Source of the DNA: Meandrina meandrites
Taxonomy: Eukaryota; Cnidaria; Anthozoa; Scleractinia; Meandrinidae
Direction: 5' to 3'
DNA: 64,000 nucleotides
Assembly (NCBI GenBank): GCA_963693305.1
Contig: OY855905.1
Span: forward strand, 42,532,395-42,596,394
This document shows, piece after piece, positions 52,228 through 64,000 of this stretch (positions within the stretch are counted from its first letter, which is position 1; each line of letters opens with the position of its first letter). The notes beneath the pieces are model-generated. The model was not told where the DNA came from. It worked only from the letters and a program-made list of their open reading frames with translations, and did no database searches. The translations under genes and the position numbers were made by a program.

Positions 52228-55200
52228 CTGACTACCATCGATTCCCTCCGAGGGTCGCACCATGGTGAACAAGACTGACACATTAAATCAGCAGAACAGC
52301 AGACATTTCGAGTGGTCGAACTTAGTGGGGTGAATGTATATTAGAGTAAATGTATAAAGAAAATAGTCGCCATGAGCTCCCAAAGGTGGTCGCTGCACAC
52401 GATTAAGAATAAGAATAAGAAATTGACTGAGCCAGTTTTTGCTCTGGGCAAAAACAACTGACCACAATAACGGGGTGGCCGAAAGGTGTCGTTTCACATT
52501 ACTATTTTTTAAACTTCATACACGCAGAAGGTCGGACGCCGTTTCCGTTAATTCATCAGTGGCATGCCTGTGATTGGCCCTAACTGGTGCATCGCATTTG
52601 ATGCAACCGTACACCCTAACTAAGTACGCGATTGATTCATTTTAAATAAAGTTAAGCCTCTACTTATAAAGCGCCTTTTTGCAATTCTCGAAATCGTTTT
52701 TGAGGTTTCTATTTAATTTGGTTCTCCTGACTGTTTAGCCAATCGGAATATAATGATGTTGATAAATTTCACCGGTGGTTGTTGATCTTTGAACTGACTA
52801 ACGAGAAGTTGGAGGTGTAACACAAAAGTTAACCTGAACTTTAGACAATGAAATGGAACGTTACGGATTTCACTATAGAAAAAAGGGAGATTTAAAATAG
52901 ATGTCGAATAGTGCGGTGCGAGAAAGTCTAGTCTGTTCACAGTCCTCTATTTTTTTCGTATATTTTTCTTCGACGATGACGTTTGCAAGCGCTTTTGAAA
53001 CCAAATCAAAGGTCTCCTTGAGACGACGAGTTTTTTGCATCAGGTGAATGCCGAAGTGATGGTAACTTTATAAAGTATCAGAATTTGAAGTACAGTACCA
53101 CCTGAAATCATGTGCACATCGGTCGCGGGTCTTTATGATGTAACCGCTGGTGATTATTTACTCGTTTTTTACCGTGAGTCACGCAATCCATTGTTATAAA
53201 ATTTAGTGCCTTAACTAATAATAGTAAACAAACCGCGGCGATAAACATTGCAAATTAACGCATATTTATTCGACTTGACATTTCGTATGCTAGACTACAT
53301 ACATTTTCAAAAGCAACGGTAAAAAAGTTTTGACAACTATTTATACATAAAACGGGGCTCTGGAACCTAGACTGAGAAAAAAAGATGATCTTCAGCAGTA
53401 ATCTAACATAACATAGTTAATTAACTATGACATTTAAAAAAGGTTTTAGCTCTTGGATAAATAAAGTCTCCTCTTAATTTTACAGTGTAAATCAGATTGT
53501 TGCAATCTGCTGTTGTTGATCTATAAAAAAAGATTCTACTTCAAACTGGTTACCCTAAGGGAATCATTGAGTTTGTGTTGCGAAAGAGTTGTTTTGTACA
53601 AATTTGCGTCTGTTTAAATCTGCGTTTTTGACAACTTCGTTTTCCAGGGTCTCTCTCTCCTGCCCCCTCCAGAGCGGGGGACAGGTTTCGTTTTCAACTG
53701 TGTTGCGTTGGCGCGTTTTTAACTGTTCAGGTGAGCACAGTTTCCTCCTTTTATAATTTCGGTTCGTTTTTATTTCGGTTGTTTTCAGTTGTTTGTATTT
53801 TAGTTTGACGTTATCAAACACTGGATCACTGTAATCGTAATAATTAAATCTATTTGACCTTTTCTTGAAAACGTCGTGACGTTCGCTCCAGCTCGTAAAT
53901 AACTTGAAGTAAAATTGTCTATTCAAGGGATATTAGTATTGAAACTGTTTCTGGCTAGTCGCATTCTCAATTTATTATGAATGTCTGATGTGTGCTATCG
54001 AAGTTGTTATGTAGCGTTTGATATGAAAAAGCAAGTCACGTTTTCAATTTGTTATTTAATGTTGTTTTACAGGATCTGCTAAGTGTTGACAGCTTTTTAT
54101 TGCAAACAATCGCCATCAAATATGTCAAACCGCAAGTGTTGACGCGTTGGTATTTCCTTGGAGTGACATATTCGTCTCCCACAGTGAAAAGTATTCCCTT
54201 GGGAGTTTACGAAAACTGACTGACCGATCCACAGAGTGAAATTAAGCCAACTACAGTATCCCAATTTGTAAAATAGTCGTAAAAACTATATAGCCAAATC
54301 CTTCTAATTGACTAGAAATCAGTGTATGATGATCTGTTTCATAGTGGTTTTTCGAGACCAGTGAGTCGCGACGAGCTCGGTCTCGTTTTACCGAACAGGG
54401 GTTGGAGCCCAGGCTCATGCAAATTTTCAAATTTTCACCGAGACCCCCGCAAAGTAGGCAAGATAAAAATTTTAAGAAATACCAGTCCCTTTCTCTTCCG
54501 GCACTGTCATACCTTCCTCTTTGTCCTGTTTTTTGTTTGTTTTTGTTTTGGTGTGATATTAAGGCTTCCTGAAAACCCATGTGTACAAACAAAATCATAT
54601 AAAATCAGCTATGTACATTATAACAGTTGTAACATATTCTTACCGCAAGGTCGAGTGAGCCAAAGCCAAGCCAAAATATCGAAATTATCCTGTTACAGCG
54701 TCCACAGCTAATCAGTCTATATAATACGCACTTGACATCAGTATGGAATTTTAACTAGAGTTTTTTACGTCTCAGGCCAGAGCTCTTTCGATGATGGTCG
54801 ATTGCCTTACCATGCTGAATCCAATGTACTCAAGTTCCCTGGGAGCTGAAGTATGGTCAAAATCTTGAACTCAGTTTTTCTCTTTACTAAGCAAGCCTGG
54901 ATTTCACTGACATACTTTCTAAAATGCAAGCGACAAAGGATATGTGTGGCCCACACTCAGTGGGAAACTCAAACTTTTAATTAAAACGTAACTTTTGAAG
55001 TTCAGGGACGGAGAGGAAGACGTATAACAACGAGATTATTATAAAACGCGAAAATATTATATGGTCTACCTGTCGCCGACAGCTTGATTAATTACAAAAT
55101 GTGACGCCTGTTTTTTTTTTCAGTTTGCGATAGGTTATTTCATTATAGAAAGCGGTCGACGCTGTTACAAACTCAAAATTTAACGATGCGTCTTATTACA

Positions 55201-56384
55201 AAATTCAAGCCGATATATGGTTTGATTAATTTAATGGATAACATAAACAATAAAATGTGCATTTGAGAGTTATTATAATATCACATATGAACAGTGCTAT
55301 ACCTGTGACTCCTGGTCTTGTAGCGCCGAGAAATTCAGCCACTCAAGCTAAGCGAGAATTTATCATTGCTGATTATTTCAGAGAGCTTGTAATATTTCTG
55401 CGAGTTATTAGCTTTATCACTGAACTTGCCTGCGCTGCACCGCTTGGCTCATTTGCTGACAAAAAAAATATTCCTTCACCTGCGTTTCTTTTCAATAAAT
55501 TAAAAATGGAATATACACAGATGTCATGCCGTTATCACTATGAACGAGGTAAAAGGAAGGAAAAATCACCGTAGGACTCAAAAGAACGGGATGGTTCGAA
55601 TTGTTAAATGGCAGATATGCCGAATTCTTGTCAAAATTAAAATCACGTCCATGACTACAAAAGGGGTACGATTAAAATTAAATAAGCTGTTTTTTCTACC
55701 TGCTTTGTTTAGGTTTATAACAAAACACTCTTCTCTACATGAACTTCTAATTATTTTCGTGGCAAAATGAAAAAAAGAAAAGTTTAGTGCTGATTGAAGC
55801 TCCCAAGACGTGAAAAGATATTACTAAGAAAAACAATTTTGGTTCTCAGAAAATTAAGATTATTAATCAAAAATTTGACCAACTAGTTTACTACCATGAA
55901 GAATCCGACTGAAAATCAAGAGAAAAAGATGAGGTAAGTTTAATTGAGTTACGTAATGACGTCATTTCCCATTTTACATGAGACCGAATAAAGAGATAAA
56001 TAATAGAGGTAATTTTGGAAAACACTTTCTGGATCTTTGAGCTGACATACTCATACTTGTCTTGACGTCTGCAAAATGTTAAAAACCTTTTTGAGAGCAT
56101 TTTTGAGAAAAATTAGGGCAAAGTTTTAAGGTGTTGAAATACAGTAAAAACATAACAAGATTTTCACTCAATTTAAATGCAATTTTACTGTCACGTCAGT
56201 AAAATATAACCAATGGAACGTGACGCTCGTTTTCTGTAAGCCTTTCATGGCAGATCCGTTTTCAATAAAGCTATATTGTAGGCAAGCTCCCAAGGTCAAG
56301 CAGACTGTTAGGTACATTTTATTCTAACTAGAACATTATGGCTTTGTTACCTCTTGCATATTATAACGATCAATAGCATTGGCC
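52228..56384. other. intergenic, no supported gene
   Basis: AT-rich DNA. The longest ORF (120 codons at 53564-53926, minus) has no recognisable domain, and I do not call it. No repeats with clear ends were seen. Confidence 0.5.
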
Positions 56385-56795
56385 AAAAATCCCGGGGGGG
56401 GGGGGGGGGTGGGGGTACTCGGGATTTCAAGTGAAAGGATGATCGAATGGGGGCAAAAATCAAGACCCAAAAAAATCCCTAGGGCTCTGGACCAAAAATT
56501 GACCCCCAAAAAATCCCACGCCAAATTTCTTAAAAACATAAGAAATGAAATGCTTGTGTTTGTTCATTCATCATACCATCTCAATTTATCTTTCCCTCAT
56601 CCGGGTGATCATTTTAACAACACTAGAGGCACCCACCAAGGTACTACTACGAATTTTAGAAGTTTTAATACCCAAAAAATCCCTACTTAAATCAAGCCAC
56701 CCAAAAAAATACCCAAATCGAAAATTCCAAACCCCAAAAAATCCTTCGATCATCCGCGTCACTAGAAGTCCCGAGTATCCCCCTGGGCCAAAAAT
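56385..56795. mobile_element. MITE with GGGTACTCGGGATTTCAAGT ends
   Basis: GGTACTCGGGATTTCAAGTG and GGATGATCGAA at the left are mirrored by TTCGATCATCC...ACTAGAAGTCCCGAGTATCC at the right. A G-run (56394-56409) lies at the left end. The interior has repeated CCCAAAAAATCCC blocks. This end sequence is widespread in invertebrate MITEs. Confidence 0.6.
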
Positions 56796-57199
56796 ATAAA
56801 GCACTATTCATGGGCAAGAGACTACAAGTGTCATACTAAGCTGTCCTGTAGTACAGCTCTTTCTACTAGCTATCCCAGCACACAAGAGTCTAGCTGTAAA
56901 AGCTCAAACAAATTCTTCAGAGCTCACTTTGGTGTTCTGTTGTATAGCGTGTTTAGCACTTGTTATATTACTGTTAATATTTTCTCCTCCCTCCCCTGAT
57001 TATTATTTCCTGATTATCAGGAAAAGCATTCGATGGTAAAAAAAAAGGGACGGCGTTATATGAAAGCGACGGCGATAAAAGAAACAGAAACCTTTTTTTT
57101 TCGTTTTGAATTCTTGAGTTGAGAAATTGCTGATTATAATGAAAATGAATCGATGTGTAAGATATCTCATGGTATAATGATGTACGGTGGAGGGTGGTT

Positions 57200-57260
57200 T
57201 GGAGGCCTCGTGGCCTAAATCGAGTGGCTGGGTTCAATTCCTGGCTGACCTGAATTGTGT
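57200..57260 (+). repeat. tRNA-like SINE head fragment
   Basis: An A-box-like TGGCCTAAATCGAG at 57211 and a B-box GGTTCAATTCC at 57231-57241. The body of the SINE seen at 43650 is not present after it. A fragment. Confidence 0.4.
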
Positions 57261-57589
57261 GGCTTTTATGATAAATTTCGAAAAACCTGAAGCCTGCAGA
57301 ACATGCGTGACTACAAGACTGGGATGATAAGTTTAAAACTCAAGTTTAATGAAAATTATCGAAAAGTTACAAATTGAGATGCACCAAAATCTACAATAAA
57401 GTTGTTTGGTATTGACAACTTTCTTGCTTTAACTTGAATTCGTTTCTAAGTGAAAATTACAACTAAACAGTACAAATAACACGGCTTTCTTGTGCAGCGA
57501 GTAATACAGGTTTTCCTTCTTATTCGAAGATGAAAATCTTTATTATGGTGCAATGAATACGTCAAACAGGAAAAGGCTTGGTCTGCGGC

Positions 57590-57930
57590 TTACATCAGTA
57601 GTGCCAGGCCAAGAGCAGAGCACACGGTCAACATTAAGATGCTGAATGAGAGAGGTGAGCCTGCGTTGCATTCGTCATCGGTACAGCAGCCAACCTTGCA
57701 ATCCACTTCGTCATCAACATTGTCGCAATAGGTTTGCGCCACATCACAGCCAAACTGATTGGTGCAGGAGTTCCTCACGAAGGTACTGCCATCTTTATGG
57801 AGCCAGGTCCTCATGCACTTGTCTAACCCTGAAGAACACTCTTTCAGGTACTTGTCCTTGTTGCCCTGAAGAGTGCTTTTGCTGCAATCGTCTTCATCGC
57901 CATCGCACTTATAACACTTCAAAGCAAGAG
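57590..57930 (-). CDS. Ly6/uPAR three-finger GPI-anchored protein, terminal exon
   Basis: An acceptor (TTTATCAG) at 57932-57931 opens a phase-1 exon ending in TAA at 57590. The exon encodes LALKCYKCDG... with about ten cysteines, including the LU-domain opening LxCYxC, a central CMRTW, CSSGLDKC, and the closing CCxxDxCN form (GCCTDDECN). A hydrophobic C-terminus follows (FSILMLTVCSALGLALLM), as expected for a GPI-anchor signal. Known LU-domain genes put the signal peptide on an upstream exon with a phase-1 junction, as here. The upstream exon (beyond 57930) was not identified. It would be an extracellular, membrane-anchored protein; the ligand is unknown. Confidence 0.82.
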
Positions 57931-58179
57931 CTGATAAAGAAGGAAAAAAAAACATTAAAAAACTTTCACTAGATGATATTTCATACAGGTTACATATTTC
58001 ATATTGGTATACGAAATATGAAGATTGTCTTCATTTGTGGTGGCATATATTTCATATAGGGGTATATTTACAGGCCTGAACAATCGATGGAAACATAAAG
58101 CTGCCGCCCCAGACCCTCCCCCTGCGTGGTCCCTGATCAACAGTCACACGAAAAGAGTCCCGGCGATTGTTATCGATTT
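57931..58179. other. upstream flank/intron of Ly6-like gene
   Basis: It should contain or lead to the missing signal-peptide exon on the minus strand; none could be picked with confidence. Confidence 0.4.
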
Positions 58180-59450
58180 CTATTGGTTTTCATGGATTAG
58201 CATCTTACAGTTGTGGAAGGCTCATCATCTTTCCCGCCATATATGCCAGCTTGTACTGGAATTAAGAGGAACCCACTCGATGTTGTTGCAAACAAAACTA
58301 GTTGTTGCTCGGGGATTAAGTGCGCTCGGAAAAAGGATTCAACGAAACATATGAGAAACCAAGCCAAAGAAAGCTACCTGTATCTAGTCGTTTATTATTT
58401 CATTTGTGCGATCACCATCCGACTGCATGGTCCCAAATCATACGGGTTGAAAAGGTGTCGGGGTCTTAACCTCTTATTACGCTGTAATTATGATGTGAAA
58501 TTCCTGAGGGACCTTGATATACCTCTCTATTACAAACAAAACCTGCACTTTTTCCTAAAACTCAAAAATCATTAACAATTCGAAGGACGAACAGGAGATG
58601 ATTCTTTTTAATAACAAAAATATTCTCATTGATGGGAAGTCTATTTACTACCAAGGCTTGGTTTAAAAAAGTTGTCCTTACTTTACATGATGTCATTGAC
58701 ACCAATGGGAAATTTATGTCATTTGAACGCTTCCAACATGTATACGGAGTTTATTGTAACTTTCTCCAATATCTTTAAGTTCTATCTGCAATATCGAGGG
58801 CTTTACTTGAAAAAGGCAAAGGGCGAGACAAGCCCGACGCTACTCTGTTTCAACTAACACCGCTCTTTACCATCGAGCTATTGAAACTTAGATCTAAAGA
58901 CTGTTACTGGTTCTTCCTTAATAAAAGTGCCAGGCCATTGAACCATCGAAATGGGAACGTGGCCTTGCTCCCGCGGTCTTGCCTTGGAGTGAAATCTTTA
59001 ACAGAGTGAAGATCATTTGTAAACAAAATCACCTGAGAGATTCTATAAGCTGATCAATCGTATCGTAGTAGAAAGAGCTTAGTCTCTATGGGATTACAGA
59101 CAATAATAAATGCTTTTATTGATTCAGCTCCACATACATTTCAAACCTACAGTCATACAATATCTTTTCATAGCAGAGTGTTGCACTCGTTCAATGAGAT
59201 CAATGACACCTCCGTTTCTCCGGCTAACTACCAACTATTCTTTGGTTTACCGTGTTTGAAGGAAAACATTCACAAGAAATTAAGAGCACATGTTCACAAG
59301 AATCAAACAATATCGAAAATTCTTGGCAAGTGTCGAAAAATGGATTTCGCTTATATTCTTACCATAGGAAGGTCTTTGTGTGAAACAAATACCAGTATAC
59401 TTAGTTTGGCTGAATATCGATTTGTTTTCGATAAAATCAATAATCCTTGA
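58180..59450 (+). mobile_element. decayed LINE (3' part of ORF2)
   Basis: Broken plus-strand frames retain a non-LTR retrotransposon-like C-terminal region. Around 58470-58860 are FLRDLDIPLYYKQNL and KAKGETSPTLLCFN in different frames, and around 59208-59285 is SPANYQLFFGLPCLKENIHK. Several stops and frameshifts separate the pieces, so it is a pseudogene. The clade is probably an L1/Tx1-like type recurring in cnidarians, judged only by eye. Confidence 0.55.
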
Positions 59451-60049
59451 AAATCACCATATTGCCACTTTCGGAGCTCAAAATTTATGACGAGTTTCGT
59501 AGCTTCGCGTGAAAAAATAAAGCACTCTGGAGGGAAAATACCGGCCAAATGTTGTAGAATGACATCAAATAAGTACGTCGAAAGCAATTTTAGTCCTTCG
59601 TGTCCTTTTATTTACAAAATATAATTAAATTCATTTGACACACTTTTAATTTGGTTCAAAATATGTCAAACTTATCGTCTAATTTAAGTATGTGCGAAGC
59701 GAAATAATTGGTCACAAATTCCGTATTTTCAAGTCAAAGGACTGATCTTTACGACTTTAGGAGGACTAGTTGGGGAAATCAGGATTTTGTGCGATGCTTT
59801 CGAATTTCCAAGTTGCCTAAAATTCGTCAATTTAACTAATCGTGGAGATCTGCCGTTTATGCTGGTTTATGTAAACATTTCACGCAAAGGTTGAATTCTT
59901 CCCGACGCGAACTTAACTGTGCCTTATAAAAACGTCGACAAGCTTACCTTGATGTTGCTGAAGCATTTTAAGCGTTGTATTCTTCATTCACGATAAAACC
60001 GAAACCCGCGGTGAAGTTAGTTAACCGATTTTCTCGACGCCATGTGTCA

Positions 60050-60992
60050 TTAAAACGGAATCCGCCAGGACTTCGAGTAGTTGTTGGACAAAATTATGTA
60101 CCAAAATTATATACACCTTATTGCAAGCTTTTGTGTTACTGCTTCAAATATCTTATCAAAAGAAATCTTTTCTAACAACACCAAACATCTAAAACCGATT
60201 TCGAAGTTCCGCTGAATTCCACTAAAACGCTTAAAAGACGTTATTTACACCTTATTGCAAACTTTTGTGTTACTGCTTCAAATATCTTATCAAAAGAAAT
60301 CTTTTCTAACAACACCAAACACCGAAAACAAATTTCGAATTTCCCACTGAATTCCAGTGAATTGCTTAGAGAGGATTTTACAAAATGGCTGCACGTGAGA
60401 ATTTGCCTATACCTTGTGAACTTTGAAATCCATTTTCTAAGACTCTGATAAGAAGTTGTTGTCGGTGTTATCAGGGATTATTACTTACATCTTTACCTTT
60501 TATTTAGGGTAGAAAATAACGCAATAGGATTTAAATTATTCTGGTACTCGATTTTTGTCCAACTTAAAGGGACACTGTCACGGATATTTTTTGGCTTTTT
60601 TAGTAAAATGGCGCCAAAATTACGACTTAGTAGTTTCAACCATGCAGGAAATGCTCCTAGAACGTAAAGGGAAGGATATCTAGCAAATTGTTTAAACAGA
60701 TGATGACCGTAAATGGTTTTCATCAATTTTTCCAAACCACAAGGACAAAACTTGAAAAAGTCAGGCTGACTTTTTCAAGTTGAGATCAAAAGCTCCCGAT
60801 GATATCACAGTGATATCACTCTATATTTAGTTTCAATACACTGGTATAGTAATTTTAAGAAAACTTGACCACTGTTAATAGGTTTCCAGTGGTGTAAACA
60901 TGTTTTTGGGCTGCTGAATTTTTGAAGTTATGCTTGTGACAGTGCCCCTTTAAATAAATATTACTCGACGTCCTGGTGTCCTCGTCTTGAAG
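60050..60992. mobile_element. second copy of the 23264-type TTAA element, split by a nested MITE
   Basis: TTAAAACGGAATCCGCCAGG at the left matches the left end of the 23264-23984 element (about 25 bp shared). The ACCAAAATTATxTACACC block occurs twice (about 60100 and 60243). After the nested MITE (60568-60949) the inverse end resumes (ACTCGACGTCCTGG...CGTCTTGAAG), matching the right end of the first copy. Confidence 0.65.
60568..60949. mobile_element. 382-bp TTAA-flanked MITE nested in the preceding element
   Basis: TTAA (60564-60567) AGGGACACTGTCAC... and ...GTGACAGTGCCCCT TTAA (60950-60953). The inverted ends are about 14 bp with one mismatch. Same target and similar length as 41971-42351. 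Confidence 0.75.
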
Positions 60993-63332
60993 TGACATCT
61001 CTTTTTCATTCGTTCTTGAAAACGTGCCAGTCGCAAGTGATCAACGTAACAGCCATACATAGTATTTATGCTTTAAATCAGTTTCGAACTGAGAAGCAGA
61101 GGCAGATAAACCGGTTCAGGAGACAAACCATCATTTCAAAAACCGCCATTTGTCCCGAGGCAGCTAATTTATTCACAAGGACAATTTCACCTGAAATTGA
61201 TAACCACTGCCGTGACAAAGTAAGAAGCAAGCACCGTACCTTTTTGGTATCTGGTTAAGGTATTTTGTTGTTATTATTTCAATTTGAGCTTAAAATGACA
61301 CACAGTTGGACTGACCACAAAAAGAAATTTCAATCAGTTCATATAAACCACCGTTTGCAAAAGTTGCTAAATGGTTGCGCGTCAACGCTTTTTACTTCCG
61401 GGGCGGAAGTTCTTCTGTTGAGTTGCTGCGCTTTTCCTCATTTTTACGACTATTTTGCATTTTTCAAAATAGGAGTATTGATGGGGGATTTGCGTTCCTT
61501 TTAAAGTTCCATCCATCCTTTTAAAGTTTTTGCATTCCTGTTAAACTATTAATTTATGCATTAAATTTGTATTAAACGCGTCTTCCCGTGCCTCCCCTGC
61601 TACGTATCGTTTTGCACCGAAGCCGTACTATTGTGTTCTGTTTATATACTTGGGGGATAGGACAGAGGCATCTGTTTGCTCTTCGTTTAATCGATAATCC
61701 AGATGAATTAATTGTTTGAACATTCGTAAGTAGTCTTCGTAAACGGGGTTGACAACTTCAGTTACGTTTCAGTTACTACAAAGTTTGCATTTTTTAACCG
61801 TACGTTTCGAAAAGCGTCGTGACTAAATTCAAAGGAATTTAATTTACGTCGAGGTGGCAAATAATGTGAATCTTCTCGAATCTTCACCAAAATGCAACCG
61901 GGGATCTTCATCTTTCCTTTGTCCTTTATCCCGATGGGGGAATTTTGCTGAAAACAACAAGAGATAAACCCGGGTATAAACTAGCTAATAATATTTCCAT
62001 TTTCATCGGAGCTCATCCCTGAGTACGTCTTCTTCGTCGATTCTTTCAAATAATGCTTCCTATTTTACGGTGAGTTTTTGTTCTTGCAAGCGTTATTACT
62101 GAATTGTGCTCGTTAAAAGTAGGTAGAGTTTGACTCCTTTTGGAAAGTGAAAGTGCATTCACCACATCTTTCGTAAAGACGTGGCACTCTTTGCAGCACC
62201 TCGGCGAAAATCATGCTTTCCCCTAGCATCCTTGAACTTATTGATTAACGACCAGTGCTTGCCCGAGGCTTATATTTGTGACCCTCCACGGGATTTGGGT
62301 TACTTTGGTGTTGACACGCGCACGACACGTTCGCACGGTAGGACAAAAGAGACACGGTTTAACACGGAACAACCGTGTCAGGATATTTCCTTATTAATTT
62401 TTTTTTGTTCCATACAGCACGTTACAAACAAAGGAATGGACAATGGTGCGTGTCAGTACTTGCAAACAAAAGCTACTGTGCGAGACCGTGCGAATAAAGC
62501 ACGGTTTTGTGCGAAAACATACACGCTTTTCGTGCGAAAACACACGCTTATCGTGTGAAAAACACACGGGTACCGTGTCAATAACATTTGCTTACAGTGT
62601 CAACACACACTTCCCTGCGAACACGCTTAACGTGCAAAGGGTTGTTTTCGGTTTCAGACAGAAGTAAGGAAAATTCTTAGCACACTGTCCCCCCCCCCCC
62701 CCCCCCCCATTGACACTAGATGCCTAAAGTTGTGTTCACATTTAAGCCGAAACATGTTTAGAATAAACATGTTTCACCTAAACATGCTTGTTATTGTATT
62801 GTTCACATGCCTAGTGTGTAATTTATGCGGTTTTACGGTTCTTGCATAAATCTTGTACTAAACCGAAAAATATAGCTCGAAATTGCAATAAAGTTTCCAT
62901 GAAATCTTTGTCTTTCTATGTATTTTGCAGCCCTTCGATGGAGCAGGGCTTTCAAACGTTTAGCAAGGAGACAGTATTGTCAGTATTTACTCTATCTTCG
63001 GTAAAAGAATATTTTTTTGTGAAGTTTGTTTTTGTATTGCAATGCTGTGCGCTTGTATCCGCCGTCGTGAGCATTCGTGGCTATGTTCTGCCAAATACTC
63101 TGCTTTCTACCCATCGCCGATAATTCCTGTTGTATCGATTCATTAGCCCATATTTTAAATAAACATTTGGTCCCATAGAAGCTCAAAGAAGGCCCAATTT
63201 TGAAGCTTTTGGGCACATTGGCGTACGGGCAATTTTTTACTAGGGGGAGCGGTCAACCATTTGCCCAAATTTTTACGAAAAAGTCGAAAAGAAACGAGGG
63301 TGATATACGATGCTCTAACATAGGCCTACTTA
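60993..63332. other. intergenic with a minisatellite and C homopolymer
   Basis: No gene supported. At about 62508-62600 a 20-25-bp unit (GTGCGAAAACACACGCTT) repeats imperfectly about four times. A run of 20 C lies at 62689-62708. Confidence 0.5.
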
Positions 63333-63760
63333 TGCATCAGTCAATTCCAGCAGTGCCCATCCCCCACGGACTAACCCCCGGGGTGGGGATGAAGGAACCA
63401 GGCAAATGCCCAGCCCCCGGGTTGATTGTTTTCAATCTCTCGATTTGTGATATAGAAATATAATACAAGTTGTTGCTTCTTAGTAATGAAAAAAATAGCT
63501 AAAATTGAGAAAATATATCTTTAAAAACATCCATAAGCTTCTCTAGTCCTTGATGGACTGGCTAATCTGCAACGTAGTCCGCGTCTTGGCCTATGAACGC
63601 CTCTATCACGAATACGCGACTCCACGGTTTCGAAACCACGTGTCAAATGCCCGGGGGTCGACCCGAGGTACACAAATGCCCCACCCTCGGGACTGGCAAC
63701 ATTAGCGAATGCCCCGCGGTTGCCCGGGGGGGATGGGCACTGCTGGAATTGACTGATGCA
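63333..63760. mobile_element. 428-bp PIF/Harbinger-like MITE
   Basis: TGCATCAGTCAATTCCAGCA... and ...TGCTGGAATTGACTGATGCA are perfect inverse ends continuing for about 33 bp (into GTGCCCATCCCCC). TTA flanks it on both sides (63330-63332, 63761-63763), the 3-bp duplication of PIF/Harbinger elements. The interior is C/G-rich and has no ORF. Confidence 0.75.
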
Positions 63761-63763
63761 TTA

Positions 63764-64000
63764 TGAAGTGAAAATATTCTTACAAATGAATCTATAATAT
63801 GAGCTCATAAAACGCGTTAAAAGAAATAGCTGTCTCGGCCATTTCGACGGCCAAAGATATCAATGATACGATCCATGTCATTGTTGACTACAGAGTTGGC
63901 ATATGCCCTTTCAATGTTAATAAGTGCGATGAACATTTCTAACACGTTGTTGCCCCATGGTGCTGCGCAAGTAAGTTTTCAATCTGCGCGACGCACTGAA
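63764..64000. other. right edge of window, no feature seen
   Basis: AT-rich DNA; no ORF, repeat end or splice-flanked exon recognised. Confidence 0.5.

Noticed and set aside
53564..53926. 120-codon minus-strand ORF
   Set aside because: No recognisable domain, no splice sites or promoter support; composition like antisense intergenic DNA.
62181..62558. 125-codon plus-strand ORF
   Set aside because: It runs into the minisatellite; no domain or splice context.

Overview
This is animal nuclear DNA, most likely from an anthozoan cnidarian (a stony coral or relative). It is AT-rich, and the host genes are split by GT-AG introns. It carries many short inverted-repeat transposons and tRNA-derived SINEs, and a virus-like transposon whose gene set I know best from coral genomes. 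The species assignment is inference; nothing in the window names the organism.

Positions 1703-17969 hold an apparently complete Polinton/Maverick (adintovirus-like) element. It is flanked by a 6-bp target duplication (TCTCTG) and has about 316-bp terminal inverted repeats that are identical apart from one end base. It encodes a protein-primed DNA polymerase B, a DD35E retrovirus-type integrase, an A32/FtsK-like packaging ATPase, a double jelly-roll major capsid protein and a probable penton-like minor capsid protein. Eight or more further conserved or small proteins are present, many with membrane segments. The polymerase and the membrane/minor-capsid genes lie on the minus strand; the capsid-ATPase-small protein-integrase block lies on the plus strand with very short spacers. 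No adenain-type maturation protease was found. Unusual parts are a long hairpin at each extreme end, a GC-rich multi-hairpin segment at 3231-3361 beside repeat arrays, and a palindromic motif (ATCAAC-TTT-GTTGAT) near several gene starts.

Positions 18959-30900 hold three paralogous two-exon genes. Each encodes an uncharacterised N-terminal domain of about 100 residues followed by a DEDDh-type 3'-5' exonuclease domain, with a phase-2 intron at the same place. Copies 1 and 2 are head to head; copy 3 follows copy 2. A fourth, intronless relative at 42527-43558 has lost every catalytic residue of the exonuclease and looks like a pseudoenzyme.

Positions 33120-39440 hold two housekeeping genes head to head, 318 bp between start codons: psmb4 (proteasome beta-4, eight exons, minus strand) and vps72/YL1 (SRCAP/TIP60 chromatin-remodelling subunit, one uninterrupted ORF, plus strand). 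At 57590-57930 is the terminal exon of a Ly6/uPAR-type GPI-anchored protein gene.

The rest (about 39-57 kb and 58-64 kb) is intergenic DNA dominated by non-autonomous DNA transposons (TTAA-, TA-, TTA- and 9-bp-duplication types, several nested), two SINE copies, a decayed LINE and homopolymer G/C runs. I see no CRISPR array, rRNA gene or functional tRNA gene.
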